From Leisingera sp. ANG-Vp (GTDB taxonomy: Bacteria > Pseudomonadota > Alphaproteobacteria > Rhodobacterales > Rhodobacteraceae), in assembly GCF_000813725.1 (NCBI RefSeq), contig NZ_JWLD01000055.1, positions 1-64,000 of the forward strand: 64,000 nucleotides of DNA, given 5' to 3'. Positions 49,210 through 56,398 of the stretch are shown one piece after another (position 1 is the first letter of the stretch; the number at the start of each line of letters is the position of its first letter). The position numbers were made by a program, and so were the translations under genes. Under the pieces are notes generated by a model, which saw only the letters and a program-made list of their open reading frames with translations, did no database searches and was not told where the DNA came from.

Positions 49210-50994
49210 TCAGTTCGAAGTGAGGGTTATACCAGTCACCTCTGCAGGTTCAACTTGCGGACGCAGACCCAGCAAGGGTGCCACGCGCCCGATCATCTCT
49301 GCCGCCACCGGGGTGGCGGTCCAGCCAGCGGTGCGGCGCTCCTCTCCGTGGGCAATGATGGAGGGTTCGTCCAGCGTCACGATCAGCACGTATTTCGGGT
49401 CATGTGCAGGGAAAATAGAGGCAAAAGTGGCAATGACCTTGTCATCGTAATAGCCGCCGCGGGGCTTGGGCTTGTCGGCGGTGCCGGTCTTGCCGCCCAC
49501 CTGATACCCCTCAACCTCGGCGAATGACGCGGTGCCTTCGGAGACCACTTTGCGCAACATCCTGCGCGCAGCCTCGGCGGAGGCTTCGCTCATCACCCGT
49601 TCGCCCAGCTGCGGCACGCTCTGTTTCAGAATCGTCGGCGCCACGTAGCGGCCGCCATTGGCCACCGCGGCATAGCCCGCGGCCAGGTGCATCGGCGTGG
49701 TCGAGATGCCGTGGCCGTAAGAGATGGTCATCGCCGACAGCTCGGACCAGTTGGCGGGCAAGAGCGGTTTCCCGCCTGCGGCTTCGGAGATTTCAAATGG
49801 GGTCGGCTCCAGCATGCCGAGGGTGTCGAGGAACGACTTCTGCCGCTCCACCCCGATCTGCTGCGCCAGCCGCGCGGTGCCGATGTTGGAGGATTTGACG
49901 ATAATTTTAGTGACCGACATTTCGTTGCCGTAGTGGCGGAAATCGCGGATCGCAAAGCGGCCCCAGCGCAGCGGCCCGCGGGTGTCGATCACGGTGTCAG
50001 CGTTGACCAGGCCCAGATCCATCGCCTGGGCGGCGGTGAAGATCTTGAAGGTGGAGCCGAGTTCATAGACCCCCTGCACTGCGCGGTTGAACAGCGGGCT
50101 GGCCGAGGGGTCAAAGCCGGAGGTCGGCGGGCGCGGACGGTCGTTGGGGTCGAAATCCGGGAAGGAGACCACCGAGATCACCTCGCCCGTATGGGCATCC
50201 ATCAGGATCGAGGTGGCGCCCTTGGCGTTCATCAGCTTCATGCCGCCATAAAGCACCTGCTCGGCCGCGGCCTGCACGGTGAGGTCGAGCGACAGCTGCA
50301 GCGGTTTGCCGGCATTGCCGGGATCGCGCAGATAATCGTCAAACTGGCGCTCGACACCGGCCACGCCGATGACTTCGGCGGCGTTCACGCCCTCCTTGCC
50401 GAAACCGGCGCCGCCCAGCACATGGGCCGCGAGGCTGCCGTTTGGATATAGCCGCATTTCGCGTGGTCCGAACAGCAGGCCGGGATCGCCGATGTCATGC
50501 ACAGCCTGGAGCTGCTCGGGGCTGATTTTCTTCTTCACCCACAGGAACTTGCGCTTTCCGGTGAAGTCCTTGGTGAGCTGCTCTAGATCCAGGTCCGGGA
50601 AGATTTCCACCAGCTTTTGCGCGGCGCCGACCGGATCGATCATCTGCGGCGGCTGGGCATAAAGGGAATGGGTCTCGAAGTTGGTGGCCAGCAGGCGGCC
50701 GTTGCGGTCGACGATGTCGGCCCGCTGCGCGGCGATGGCGCTGCCGGGCACGCTGGCAACGGGCTCAGCGGGCTCGGAAACCGCGGTCATGCCCATGCGG
50801 GTGGCGATGGTGCCAAAGGCAAAGAGGAAGAACAGGCCCAGCACCAGAAGGCGCCCTTCGGAGCGCTGGCGGGCCTGCACCTGCATCTCCTGATGGCGCA
50901 GGGAAATGTTGTCCTGCTCGATCTGATCCGGGTTCCCGCCGGTTGCGCGGGCGTGCAGGATCCGGGCCAGCGGGCGCAGCGGGGTGCGGATCAT
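49210..50994 (-). CDS. ftsI: Septal penicillin-binding protein 3 (FtsI)
   Basis: FtsI is the septal transpeptidase paired with FtsW. The 594-residue class B PBP has a cytoplasmic start, one membrane span near residues 48-68 ('LLVLGLFFLFAFGTIATRMG'), a pedestal domain and a transpeptidase domain with S-T-F-K in 'YELGSTFKIFTAAQAM', S-S-N in 'VKSSNIGTARLAQQ' and K-T-G in 'QVGGKTGTADKPKP'. The ATG overlaps ftsL by 4 bp. Confidence 0.97.
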   Translation of the reverse strand: MIRTPLRPLARILHARATGGNPDQIEQDNISLRHQEMQVQARQRSEGRLLVLGLFFLFAFGTIATRMGMTAVSEPAEPVASVPGSAIAAQRADIVDRNGRLLATNFETHSLYAQPPQMIDPVGAAQKLVEIFPDLDLEQLTKDFTGKRKFLWVKKKISPEQLQAVHDIGDPGLLFGPREMRLYPNGSLAAHVLGGAGFGKEGVNAAEVIGVAGVERQFDDYLRDPGNAGKPLQLSLDLTVQAAAEQVLYGGMKLMNAKGATSILMDAHTGEVISVVSFPDFDPNDRPRPPTSGFDPSASPLFNRAVQGVYELGSTFKIFTAAQAMDLGLVNADTVIDTRGPLRWGRFAIRDFRHYGNEMSVTKIIVKSSNIGTARLAQQIGVERQKSFLDTLGMLEPTPFEISEAAGGKPLLPANWSELSAMTISYGHGISTTPMHLAAGYAAVANGGRYVAPTILKQSVPQLGERVMSEASAEAARRMLRKVVSEGTASFAEVEGYQVGGKTGTADKPKPRGGYYDDKVIATFASIFPAHDPKYVLIVTLDEPSIIAHGEERRTAGWTATPVAAEMIGRVAPLLGLRPQVEPAEVTGITLTSN

Positions 50995-51341
50995 GGGTAG
51001 TCCTCCGCATTGAGGCCCGAGACTTCAACGCCATTGGTGATCTCCAGCTCCGGCGGCGCCGGATAGGAGACCTCATCGACGCGGCCGAACTGATCCGGGC
51101 GCAGCGGCAACAGGCCGAGGCTTTCGAAGTTGATCTCTGCCAGCTCGCGCAGGCGCTGCGGGCGGTTCAGGTAAGCCCATTCGGCGCGCAGCACGCCGAG
51201 GCGCACCTGCGCAGCGCCGATTTCACGCTGCAGCTGACGGGTTTCCTTCAGCACCTGCTGGGTGGCGTAGTTTTCGCGGTAGGCCCAGAAGGCCAGGCCA
51301 AAGACGGCAAGACAGGTTGCGATGTAAAGCAGCGTCTTCAT
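50991..51341 (-). CDS. ftsL: Cell division protein FtsL
   Basis: The 116-residue bitopic protein has one N-terminal membrane span ('[18 protein letters not shown]') and a leucine-rich coiled-coil ('[30 protein letters not shown]'), as expected for FtsL, which forms a complex with FtsB and FtsQ. It is identified mainly by position between rsmH and ftsI and by this architecture, since FtsL sequences diverge. Overlaps of 4 bp join it to both neighbours. Confidence 0.92.
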   Translation of the reverse strand: MKTLLYIATCLAVFGLAFWAYRENYATQQVLKETRQLQREIGAAQVRLGVLRAEWAYLNRPQRLRELAEINFESLGLLPLRPDQFGRVDEVSYPAPPELEITNGVEVSGLNAEDYP

Positions 51342-52330
51342 TTGCGCGCCTCTTTCAGCTGCGGCATTCCAAGCTCCTTGGCCGAGATCGGCCCCGGCGC
51401 GGCATCGGTGCGGCGCCCGACCCTCAGGCGCGCGGAACGGGCGCGCGGGTTTTCGGCCAGCTCCTGGTCGTCCGGGCCAACGGCCTTGCGGGTAACCAGC
51501 TCGAACTGCGAGGGGGTCTCTTCCTGTTCCGGCGCATAGCGGTTGGCGCGGCCGGTTTTGCCTGCGCGGTGCTGGAAGAAGCGTTTGACCATGCGGTCCT
51601 CGACCGAGTGGAAGGTGACAACCGCCAAGAGCCCGCCGGGCTTCAGCGCACGCTCGGCAGCCAGCAGCCCCTCGAACAGCTCGTCGTATTCGGCGTTCAC
51701 CGCGATGCGCAGTCCCTGGAAGCTGCGGGTCGCGGGGTGCGACTGGCCGGGCTTGGGGCGCGGCAGGCAGCTCTCGATGATGCCCGCAAGGCGCAGGGTG
51801 GTGGTGATCGGCTCGATTGCCCGTTCTTTCACAATGGCTTTGGCAATGCGGCGGCTTGCGCGTTCCTCGCCGTAGTGGAACAGGATGTCGGCGATCTGCG
51901 CCTCGGTCAGCTCGGCGATCAGATCGGCGGCGGAAGGCCCGGACTGGGACATGCGCATGTCCAGCGGGCCGTCCTTCATGAAGGAGAAGCCGCGTTCGGC
52001 CAGGTCCAGCTGCATGGAGGAGACACCAAGGTCCAGCACCACGCCGTCCAAGCCTTGCGCATATTCATCCATGCGGGAGAAGACACCGGGCTGCAGGATC
52101 AGGCGGTCGCCGTAGTCCCCTGCCCAGGGCTTGGCGAGTTCAAAGGCCAGCGGGTCGCGGTCGACGCCGGTGACCTGCTCGGCACCCGCTTCCAGCAGGC
52201 CGCGGGTGTAGCCCCCTGCCCCGAAGGTGCCATCCAGCCAGCGGCCCGAAACGGGGGCCACGGCTGCAAGCAGCGGGCGGAGAAGAACCGGGATGTGGGG
52301 ACCATTGGCAGCTGTTTGGTCCTGGGTCAT
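51338..52330 (-). CDS. rsmH: 16S rRNA (cytosine1402-N4)-methyltransferase
   Basis: RsmH (MraW) methylates C1402 in the P site region of 16S rRNA using S-adenosylmethionine. The 330-residue protein has '[38 protein letters not shown]' with the SAM-binding loop, '[11 protein letters not shown]', '[22 protein letters not shown]', '[14 protein letters not shown]' and '[14 protein letters not shown]'. ATG 52330 is 3 bp after the mraZ stop. Confidence 0.97.
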   Translation of the reverse strand: MTQDQTAANGPHIPVLLRPLLAAVAPVSGRWLDGTFGAGGYTRGLLEAGAEQVTGVDRDPLAFELAKPWAGDYGDRLILQPGVFSRMDEYAQGLDGVVLDLGVSSMQLDLAERGFSFMKDGPLDMRMSQSGPSAADLIAELTEAQIADILFHYGEERASRRIAKAIVKERAIEPITTTLRLAGIIESCLPRPKPGQSHPATRSFQGLRIAVNAEYDELFEGLLAAERALKPGGLLAVVTFHSVEDRMVKRFFQHRAGKTGRANRYAPEQEETPSQFELVTRKAVGPDDQELAENPRARSARLRVGRRTDAAPGPISAKELGMPQLKEARK

Positions 52331-52333
52331 TGT

Positions 52334-52837
52334 TTAAGCGCCCCCAGCGCCGTCTAGGAATTCCATCGGATCGAAGTCCTCGGGCAGGTCTTCCATCCAT
52401 TCTTCGGCCTTGGCCAGCTCTTCTTCCTCGTAGGTCTCGGGCTTCCAGATCTGGAAGGTGTCGCCCGCGGCGATGAAGAAGGCCTCGGCGTCCAGCTCGA
52501 TTTTCTGGCGCAGCTTGGCGGGAAGAACCAGGCGGCCGGTCTCGTCGACATTGGTCGGGAAGGACTGGCCGTGGAACATCCGCTGCAGCATCTTGCGCTG
52601 CATCGAGCCGCGCGGGAGCTGGTCGATCTTGGCGTCGACCTCCTCGATCGCCTCGATAGTATAGCATTCCAGGAAGTTGCGGCGCTTGTCGCCGTAGACG
52701 ATCACCAGTTCCGGGTTCTGGCCCGGCTGCCAGTTGGGATCGGCAGCCTCGAGCACACGGCGAAAGGAGGCCGGAATCGAGACCCGCCCCTTTGTGTCCA
52801 CCTTATGGTGGCTTTCGCCTCTGAACCTGCGGCCCAA
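52334..52837 (-). CDS. mraZ: Transcriptional regulator MraZ
   Basis: MraZ is a double AbrB-like DNA-binding protein that forms rings and represses its own dcw operon by binding TGGGN repeats. The 167-residue protein has two related domains, the first with 'FRGESHHKVDTKGRVSIPASFRRVL' and the second with 'VDETGRLVLPAKLRQKIELDAEAFFIAAGDTFQIW'. The start is TTG 52837, preceded by AAAGGACGG, because no ATG or GTG gives the conserved N-terminus. The acidic C-terminal tail 'WMEDLPEDFDPMEFLD' extends the usual length. Confidence 0.95.
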   Translation of the reverse strand: MGRRFRGESHHKVDTKGRVSIPASFRRVLEAADPNWQPGQNPELVIVYGDKRRNFLECYTIEAIEEVDAKIDQLPRGSMQRKMLQRMFHGQSFPTNVDETGRLVLPAKLRQKIELDAEAFFIAAGDTFQIWKPETYEEEELAKAEEWMEDLPEDFDPMEFLDGAGGA

Positions 52838-52880
52838 GTTACCGTCCTTTTCGCGTGTCCCTCGCGTTAATCCGTCCCCC

Positions 52881-52926
52881 AGAATGAAAAGGGGCGGGTT
52901 GATCTGCTGCCACTGATCAACCCGCC
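52881..52926 (-). terminator. Attenuator-type terminator in the mraZ leader
   Basis: A perfect 12-bp stem (52893-52904 with 52915-52926, 10-nt loop) is followed on the minus strand by CCTTTTCATTCT, 55 nt before the mraZ start codon. No protein gene precedes it, so it most likely ends the leader RNA prematurely. Confidence 0.8.
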
Positions 52927-53097
52927 GCCTTGGCCCGCTTTGCGGGATGTCCGACTGCGCGCGCCACCTGGGGGGATGTCTGCTCGCCCGCGCGCCGGAT
53001 CTCTTTGTTCGATGAAAGCGAAGGCCTGTATGAAACCTGCTCTTTTAGTTTGGCTTTGGGGTCGTTTGGCGCCCCGTCCCTCGTCTCATTCGATGTA
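52881..53097 (-). ncRNA. upsM: UpsM-like leader sRNA upstream of mraZ
   Basis: In Rhodobacter sphaeroides the dcw cluster has an extended 5' leader from which the abundant sRNA UpsM (about 200 nt) arises by premature termination and RNase E processing. The same layout is seen here: a TAGTAT -10-like hexamer at 53104-53109 predicts a start near 53097, about 260 nt before mraZ, and the terminator would release an RNA of about 215 nt. Homology is inferred from position, size and architecture; I could not align the sequences. A 93-residue frame inside is not considered coding. Confidence 0.65.
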
Positions 53098-53100
53098 GTA

Positions 53101-53133
53101 GGGATACTATGGGAATTGATGGTCCTGCAACTG
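53101..53133 (-). promoter_or_regulatory. Candidate dcw promoter overlapped by three MraZ-type boxes
   Basis: The minus-strand -10-like TAGTAT (53104-53109) has a weak -35 at TTGCAG (53125-53130, spacer 15) or CAGTTG (53128-53133, spacer 18). On the plus strand GGGA (53101), TGGGA (53110) and TGGTC (53120) are spaced exactly 10 bp apart, the MraZ-box arrangement. MraZ bound here would cover the -10 and spacer. Confidence 0.5.
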
Positions 53134-53151
53134 TTTTCTGCGGGAACCCGC

Positions 53152-53181
53152 CGAATCCTTGACAGAGATTCCAAGGATTCG
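53152..53181. promoter_or_regulatory. Perfect 10-bp inverted repeat within a GANTC cluster
   Basis: CGAATCCTTG (53152-53161) and CAAGGATTCG (53172-53181) are perfect inverted repeats with a 10-bp centre that itself contains GATTC. Both arms contain a GANTC methylation site. It lies about 40-80 bp upstream of the predicted dcw transcription start, a typical activator or repressor position. Confidence 0.45.
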
Positions 53182-53409
53182 AGAGGGATTCGGGGCAAAA
53201 TCAGGGCAAAAATCCGGACTTGTTGTGATCACCTTCAGCCCAAACACTAGATATAGAGGCGAGTTGCACCTGCAATTTTTTTCCCATAGTTTCCCGCGAT
53301 TCCGCCGAAAGACTCACCAAACCGGCCCAAGTTCCCCTTACGTTCACATGGTGAACTAAAGCCCCCCTTTGGAAATACCCGCTAAAACCGTTTCAACACC
53401 CGGCGATTC
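53153..53409. promoter_or_regulatory. Cluster of seven GANTC (CcrM-type) sites
   Basis: GANTC occurs at 53153, 53167, 53176, 53187, 53298, 53311 and 53405. About one is expected by chance in 260 bp at this GC content. In alphaproteobacteria CcrM methylates GANTC, and GcrA or other regulators use methylated sites in promoters of cell-cycle genes. Confidence 0.45.
53282..53296 (-). promoter_or_regulatory. Isolated pair of MraZ-type boxes
   Basis: On the minus strand TGGGA (53282-53286) and CGGGA (53292-53296) are spaced 10 bp apart, between the tandem array and the GANTC cluster. They may be a remnant of, or satellite to, the array. Confidence 0.35.
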
Positions 53410-53449
53410 GCAACTTCAAGAGGTGGGGTGCGGGAATTGGGCCATAATT

Positions 53450-53587
53450 TCCCATGGCACCCATGAATTCCCAGCCGTCCCGTGAATTCCCAGGCCTCCC
53501 ATGCAATCCCGGATATCCCATAAGGTCCCGCGCCAGGCCGCGGGTCCCATCCGGTCCCAAAACAAGCCGCCCTTCCCATCGGCGCCC
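53450..53587 (-). repeat. Degenerate 19-bp tandem array with TGGGA/CGGGA every 9-10 bp
   Basis: Six consecutive 19-bp units start at 53450, 53469, 53488, 53507, 53526 and 53545; each begins with TCCCA or TCCCG on the plus strand. A second CCC box lies 9-10 bp into most units. Further boxes at 53574 and 53584 keep the phase. In total about 13 boxes occupy 138 bp. The box and spacing resemble MraZ operator boxes on the minus strand. The array starts just after the mrp terminator and is 600 bp upstream of mraZ. No plausible coding explanation was found. Confidence 0.75.
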
Positions 53588-53607
53588 ATCCGCAGAGCCC
53601 CGGAACA

Positions 53608-53632
53608 GAAAAAGCCCGCCAAAGCGGCGGGC
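53608..53632 (-). terminator. Rho-independent terminator of mrp
   Basis: GCCCGCC (53614-53620) and GGCGGGC (53626-53632) form a 7-bp stem. On the minus strand it is followed by TTTTTCTGTT, 36 bp after the mrp stop. Confidence 0.88.
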
Positions 53633-53667
53633 CTTCACACATATTATATAGGGGGTGCCGGGAGACG

Positions 53668-54732
53668 TCAGGCCATGCCGCCCTTAACCAATCCCTCGGC
53701 GATGCGGGCATAAGCCTGCGCCATGGCGCCCTCGCCCGCTGCAACGGGTGTGCCGCTGTCGCCGGCCAGCCGGGTCTCCAGATCAATCGGCAAGGCGCCC
53801 AGGAGCGGCAGGCCCAGCGTTTCAGCCTCAGCCGCAACGCCGCCATGGCCGAAGATGTGATGCTCGCCGCCGCAATCTGGACAGGTGAAGAAGGACATGT
53901 TTTCGATCAGCCCCAGCACCGGGGTTTTCAGGGTGTTGAACATATCCAGCGCCTTGCGCGCATCCAAGAGCGCCACATCCTGCGGGGTAGAGACCACGAT
54001 GGCGCCGGAAAGCTCGGCCTTGGTGCACAGCGTCAGCTGCACATCGCCGGTGCCGGGCGGCAGATCGACAAGCAGCACATCCAGCTCGCCCCAGTTCACC
54101 TGCCCCAGCATTTGCTGCAGCGCGCCCATCAGCATCGGGCCGCGCCAGACCACAGCCTTGGCGTCATCGACCATGAAGCCGATCGACATCAGGGTGACAC
54201 CATGAGCGTGCAGCGGCTCGATGATTTTGCCATCCGGGCTGGCCGGGCGGCCCTTGGCGCCCATCATGCGGGGCTGGGAGGGGCCGTAGATATCAGCGTC
54301 CAGCAAGCCGACCTTGCGGCCCTGTTTCGCCAGCGCCACCGCCAGGTTGGAAGAAATGGTGGACTTCCCCACCCCGCCCTTGCCCGAGCCGATGGCCAGG
54401 ATGCGCTTGACGCCGGACGGTTTCAGCGGTTCGGCCTGAGGTTTCGGGTGCCCGCCGACCTTGAGGCTGGGCGCAGGCTGCTGCGGGGCATGGGCAGTGA
54501 GCGCGGCGGAGACGGTTTCAACGCCGTCCAGCGACAGGACTGCCGCTTCGGCGGCCTTGCGCAGGGGCTCCATCAGCTTGGCGATCTCGGGGCTGGGCGC
54601 TTCGATCACAAAGCTTACTTTGCCGCCTTCGATGCGCAGCGCCCGCAGCATGTCGCGCGACACCAGGGTGCCGCCATCCGGCAGGGCCAGCCGCTCCAGT
54701 GCCGCGTGTATCTGTTCCTTGGTGGCCGCCAT
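53668..54732 (-). CDS. mrp: Mrp/NBP35 family P-loop ATPase (ApbC-like)
   Basis: Mrp/ApbC proteins carry and transfer iron-sulfur clusters. The 354-residue protein has an N-terminal MIP18-like (DUF59) domain (about residues 1-90) and a deviant Walker A 'IGSGKGGVGKSTISSNLAVAL', 'GLLDADIYGPSQPRM', and 'NMSFFTCPDCGGEHHIFG' with the C-x-x-C that binds the bridging [4Fe-4S] cluster. ATG 54732 follows GGAGAGCAGTC; the longer frame upstream is rejected. It ends at a strong terminator before the mraZ regulatory region. Confidence 0.94.
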   Translation of the reverse strand: MAATKEQIHAALERLALPDGGTLVSRDMLRALRIEGGKVSFVIEAPSPEIAKLMEPLRKAAEAAVLSLDGVETVSAALTAHAPQQPAPSLKVGGHPKPQAEPLKPSGVKRILAIGSGKGGVGKSTISSNLAVALAKQGRKVGLLDADIYGPSQPRMMGAKGRPASPDGKIIEPLHAHGVTLMSIGFMVDDAKAVVWRGPMLMGALQQMLGQVNWGELDVLLVDLPPGTGDVQLTLCTKAELSGAIVVSTPQDVALLDARKALDMFNTLKTPVLGLIENMSFFTCPDCGGEHHIFGHGGVAAEAETLGLPLLGALPIDLETRLAGDSGTPVAAGEGAMAQAYARIAEGLVKGGMA

Positions 54733-55000
54733 GACTGCTCTCCTGCGTGTTGTCCGGCACATATATATGCAGGGGTTTCCCGCCTTGGAACCCGCCTTGC
54801 CGGATTGCCGCAGGCGCCGGGGAGGAACAAGGGGATGCGCAGCCGCAAGCAACCGTCCGCGCAGCCATGCGCTGCGCGCGGCTGGTGCCGGAAAATTATG
54901 CATATGTGTAAAGGGGTGCGGAAAATATTGTCATTTTCCAGTTACATACAAGATCACCACCCATGCAAATGCTGCATAGCAGCAATGACGAAGCACGGGA

Positions 55001-55028
55001 TTGCACCCGGCGGCGGGATGCCTAGATT
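55001..55028 (+). promoter_or_regulatory. Candidate promoter of the DUF1127/CcsR locus
   Basis: TTGCAC (55001-55006) and TAGATT (55023-55028) are separated by 16 bp and lie about 60 bp before the DUF1127 start. In R. sphaeroides the equivalent promoter is read by RpoHI/RpoHII heat-shock sigma factors. Which sigma factor is used here is not decided by the sequence alone. Confidence 0.45.
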
Positions 55029-55088
55029 ACGCCTCAAGCAAGCGCTGATGCAGCGCAGGACGAGACGGTTAGACGAAGGAACGGACCC

Positions 55089-55298
55089 ATGGCAGCAGTA
55101 CAGCAAATCTCCGCGGTGAACGTGGCATCCCCGGTTGGCTTCCTGGATGCGCTGCTGGTCAAGTTTGTCCGCTACCGCCTGTACCGCCAGACCGTCAACG
55201 AGCTGTCGGCGCTGTCGCGCCGCGAGCTGGCGGACCTGGGCCTGAACCGCTCGGAAATCAAGCGCGTCGCCTATCAGGCGGCTTACGAAAACAACTGA
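55089..55298 (+). CDS. DUF1127 protein, CcaF1-like
   Basis: The 69-residue protein ends in a DUF1127 domain ('LYRQTVNELSALSRRELADLGLNRSEIKRVAYQAAYE') rich in Arg. In R. sphaeroides the DUF1127 protein CcaF1 is encoded directly upstream of the CcsR1-4 RNAs, binds RNA and affects their maturation and RNA turnover. The same order here, protein followed by four CcsR-type hairpins and a terminator, supports orthology. The ATG follows AAGGAACGGACCC. It is likely co-transcribed with the RNAs. Confidence 0.88.
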   Translation: MAAVQQISAVNVASPVGFLDALLVKFVRYRLYRQTVNELSALSRRELADLGLNRSEIKRVAYQAAYENN

Positions 55299-55305
55299 TA
55301 GAGAT

Positions 55306-55338
55306 CAGGCTCTTTCTCCTCCTCCCTTGAAGAGCCTG
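55306..55338 (+). ncRNA. CcsR-type sRNA hairpin 1
   Basis: A 9-bp stem (55306-55314 with 55330-55338) exposes CTCCTCCTCCCTT in the loop, the anti-Shine-Dalgarno-like motif of the CcsR/cuckoo RNA family. It begins 8 bp after the DUF1127 stop codon. Confidence 0.85.
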
Positions 55339-55344
55339 TCTTAC

Positions 55345-55378
55345 GCGGCAGCATCCTCCTCCTCCCTGATGCTGCCGC
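55345..55378 (+). ncRNA. CcsR-type sRNA hairpin 2
   Basis: An 11-bp perfect stem (55345-55355 with 55368-55378) holds a loop made of CTCCTCCTCCCT. Stem sequence differs from hairpin 1 while the loop is the same, the pattern of selection on the loop. Confidence 0.85.
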
Positions 55379-55410
55379 ACCCTATACCGGCCAAAAGCCG
55401 GGCTTGGATC

Positions 55411-55440
55411 ACCGGGATCTCCTCCTCCCTGAATTCCGGT
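55411..55440 (+). ncRNA. CcsR-type sRNA hairpin 3
   Basis: An imperfect stem (55411-55419 with 55431-55440, one wobble and a bulge) holds TCCTCCTCCCT in the loop. A small CCGGC/GCCGG hairpin (55387-55401) lies between it and hairpin 2. Confidence 0.8.
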
Positions 55441-55450
55441 GTTTGACAGA

Positions 55451-55495
55451 ACGGCGGCGCCCCTCCTCCTCCCTGGGCGCCGCCGTTTTTGTTTG
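55451..55495 (+). ncRNA. CcsR-type sRNA hairpin 4 with terminator
   Basis: A 12-bp perfect stem (55451-55462 with 55475-55486) holds CTCCTCCTCCCT in the loop and is followed by TTTTTGTTT, so the last sRNA also terminates the transcript. Confidence 0.88.
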
Positions 55496-55609
55496 CGCGG
55501 ACAAAAATTGTCGCGCTCTTGCAACTTTGATGGCGGTTTCCTGTTATCAGCCGCTGGCGCTTGCTGGTTTTATCGTGCGGACGGACAGCAGGCTTTGCAG
55601 GATAGTGCC

Positions 55610-56398
55610 ATGAAGTTCATCCATCTCACCGATATCCACCTGACGCGCTCCGGCGCGACGCTCAACGGCGGCGATCCGGCAGCAAACCTGTCGCGGGTGC
55701 TGGCGGACATTGCCGAATGGCACAGCGATGCCGCGTTCTGCGTGATCTCCGGCGATCTGGCCGATGAAGGCGATCCGGAGGCCTATGGCTGGCTGCAGGA
55801 GCAGCTGCAGGCGTTTCCGCTGCCGGTGTTCCTGATGCTGGGCAATCACGACGTGCGGGAGACGTTCCTGCAGGTGTTCCCGGACCATCCGCGCGACGCA
55901 AACGGGTTTGTTCAGTACAGCCGCACGGCAGACGGCGCCAAGTTTGTGTTCCTGGACACGCTGACAGGCGGCCCCGGCGTGCATGACGGCGAGCTCTGTG
56001 CCACGCGCCTGGCCTGGCTGGAAGAGGAGCTGGAACAGGCAGGCGATGCGCCAGTGTTCCTGTTTATGCACCATCCGCCTTTCGACATCGGCCTGCCCTA
56101 TGTGGACGATATCAAGCTGCGCGGCCCTGATGCATTTCATGCGGCCCTGCAGAAAGGCCGGAACATCCGCCACATCTTCTACGGCCACATTCACCGGATC
56201 ACCTATGTGAACTGGCGCGGCTATCCGTTCACGTCGCTGCCCAGCACCAACCACCAGATCCCGCTGGTGCCGGAACGGGTTGGCACGGATTACAGCGTCG
56301 AGCCCCTGGCCTACAGCGTGGTGCAGGTGAACGAGGACCAGGTCACGGTGCATTTCGACGCCTATCTGGACCGCCCGGGCCAAGCGGCAGGCGGCTGA
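55610..56398 (+). CDS. Class III cyclic-nucleotide phosphodiesterase-like metallophosphoesterase
   Basis: The 262-residue protein is a calcineurin-like phosphoesterase with the dimetal motifs in order: D-x-H ('FIHLTDIHLTRSG'), G-D-x-x-D ('VISGDLADEGD'), G-N-H-D ('FLMLGNHDVRETF') and G-H-x-H ('HIFYGHIHRITYV'). This spacing matches CpdA-type cAMP phosphodiesterases, though glycerophosphodiesterase activity is also possible. ATG 55610 begins at 'MKFIHLTDIHL'; the longer upstream frame overlaps the CcsR RNAs and is rejected. The EamA gene starts right at its stop codon. Confidence 0.88.
   Translation: MKFIHLTDIHLTRSGATLNGGDPAANLSRVLADIAEWHSDAAFCVISGDLADEGDPEAYGWLQEQLQAFPLPVFLMLGNHDVRETFLQVFPDHPRDANGFVQYSRTADGAKFVFLDTLTGGPGVHDGELCATRLAWLEEELEQAGDAPVFLFMHHPPFDIGLPYVDDIKLRGPDAFHAALQKGRNIRHIFYGHIHRITYVNWRGYPFTSLPSTNHQIPLVPERVGTDYSVEPLAYSVVQVNEDQVTVHFDAYLDRPGQAAGG

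Noticed and set aside
52917-53198. 93-residue frame on the minus strand within the mraZ leader
   Set aside because: Its stop lies inside the terminator stem, it has no ribosome site, and its 5' end runs upstream through the predicted promoter. The UpsM-like RNA explains the region better.
53450-53587. CRISPR array or iteron origin for the 19-bp repeats
   Set aside because: Units are contiguous without unique spacers and degenerate, so not CRISPR; there is no replication initiator gene or AT-rich region nearby.
53393-53638. Gly/Arg-rich minus-strand frames over the TGGGA array
   Set aside because: The Gly-rich reading follows from the repeated TGGGA; several frames are open at once and none has a ribosome site.
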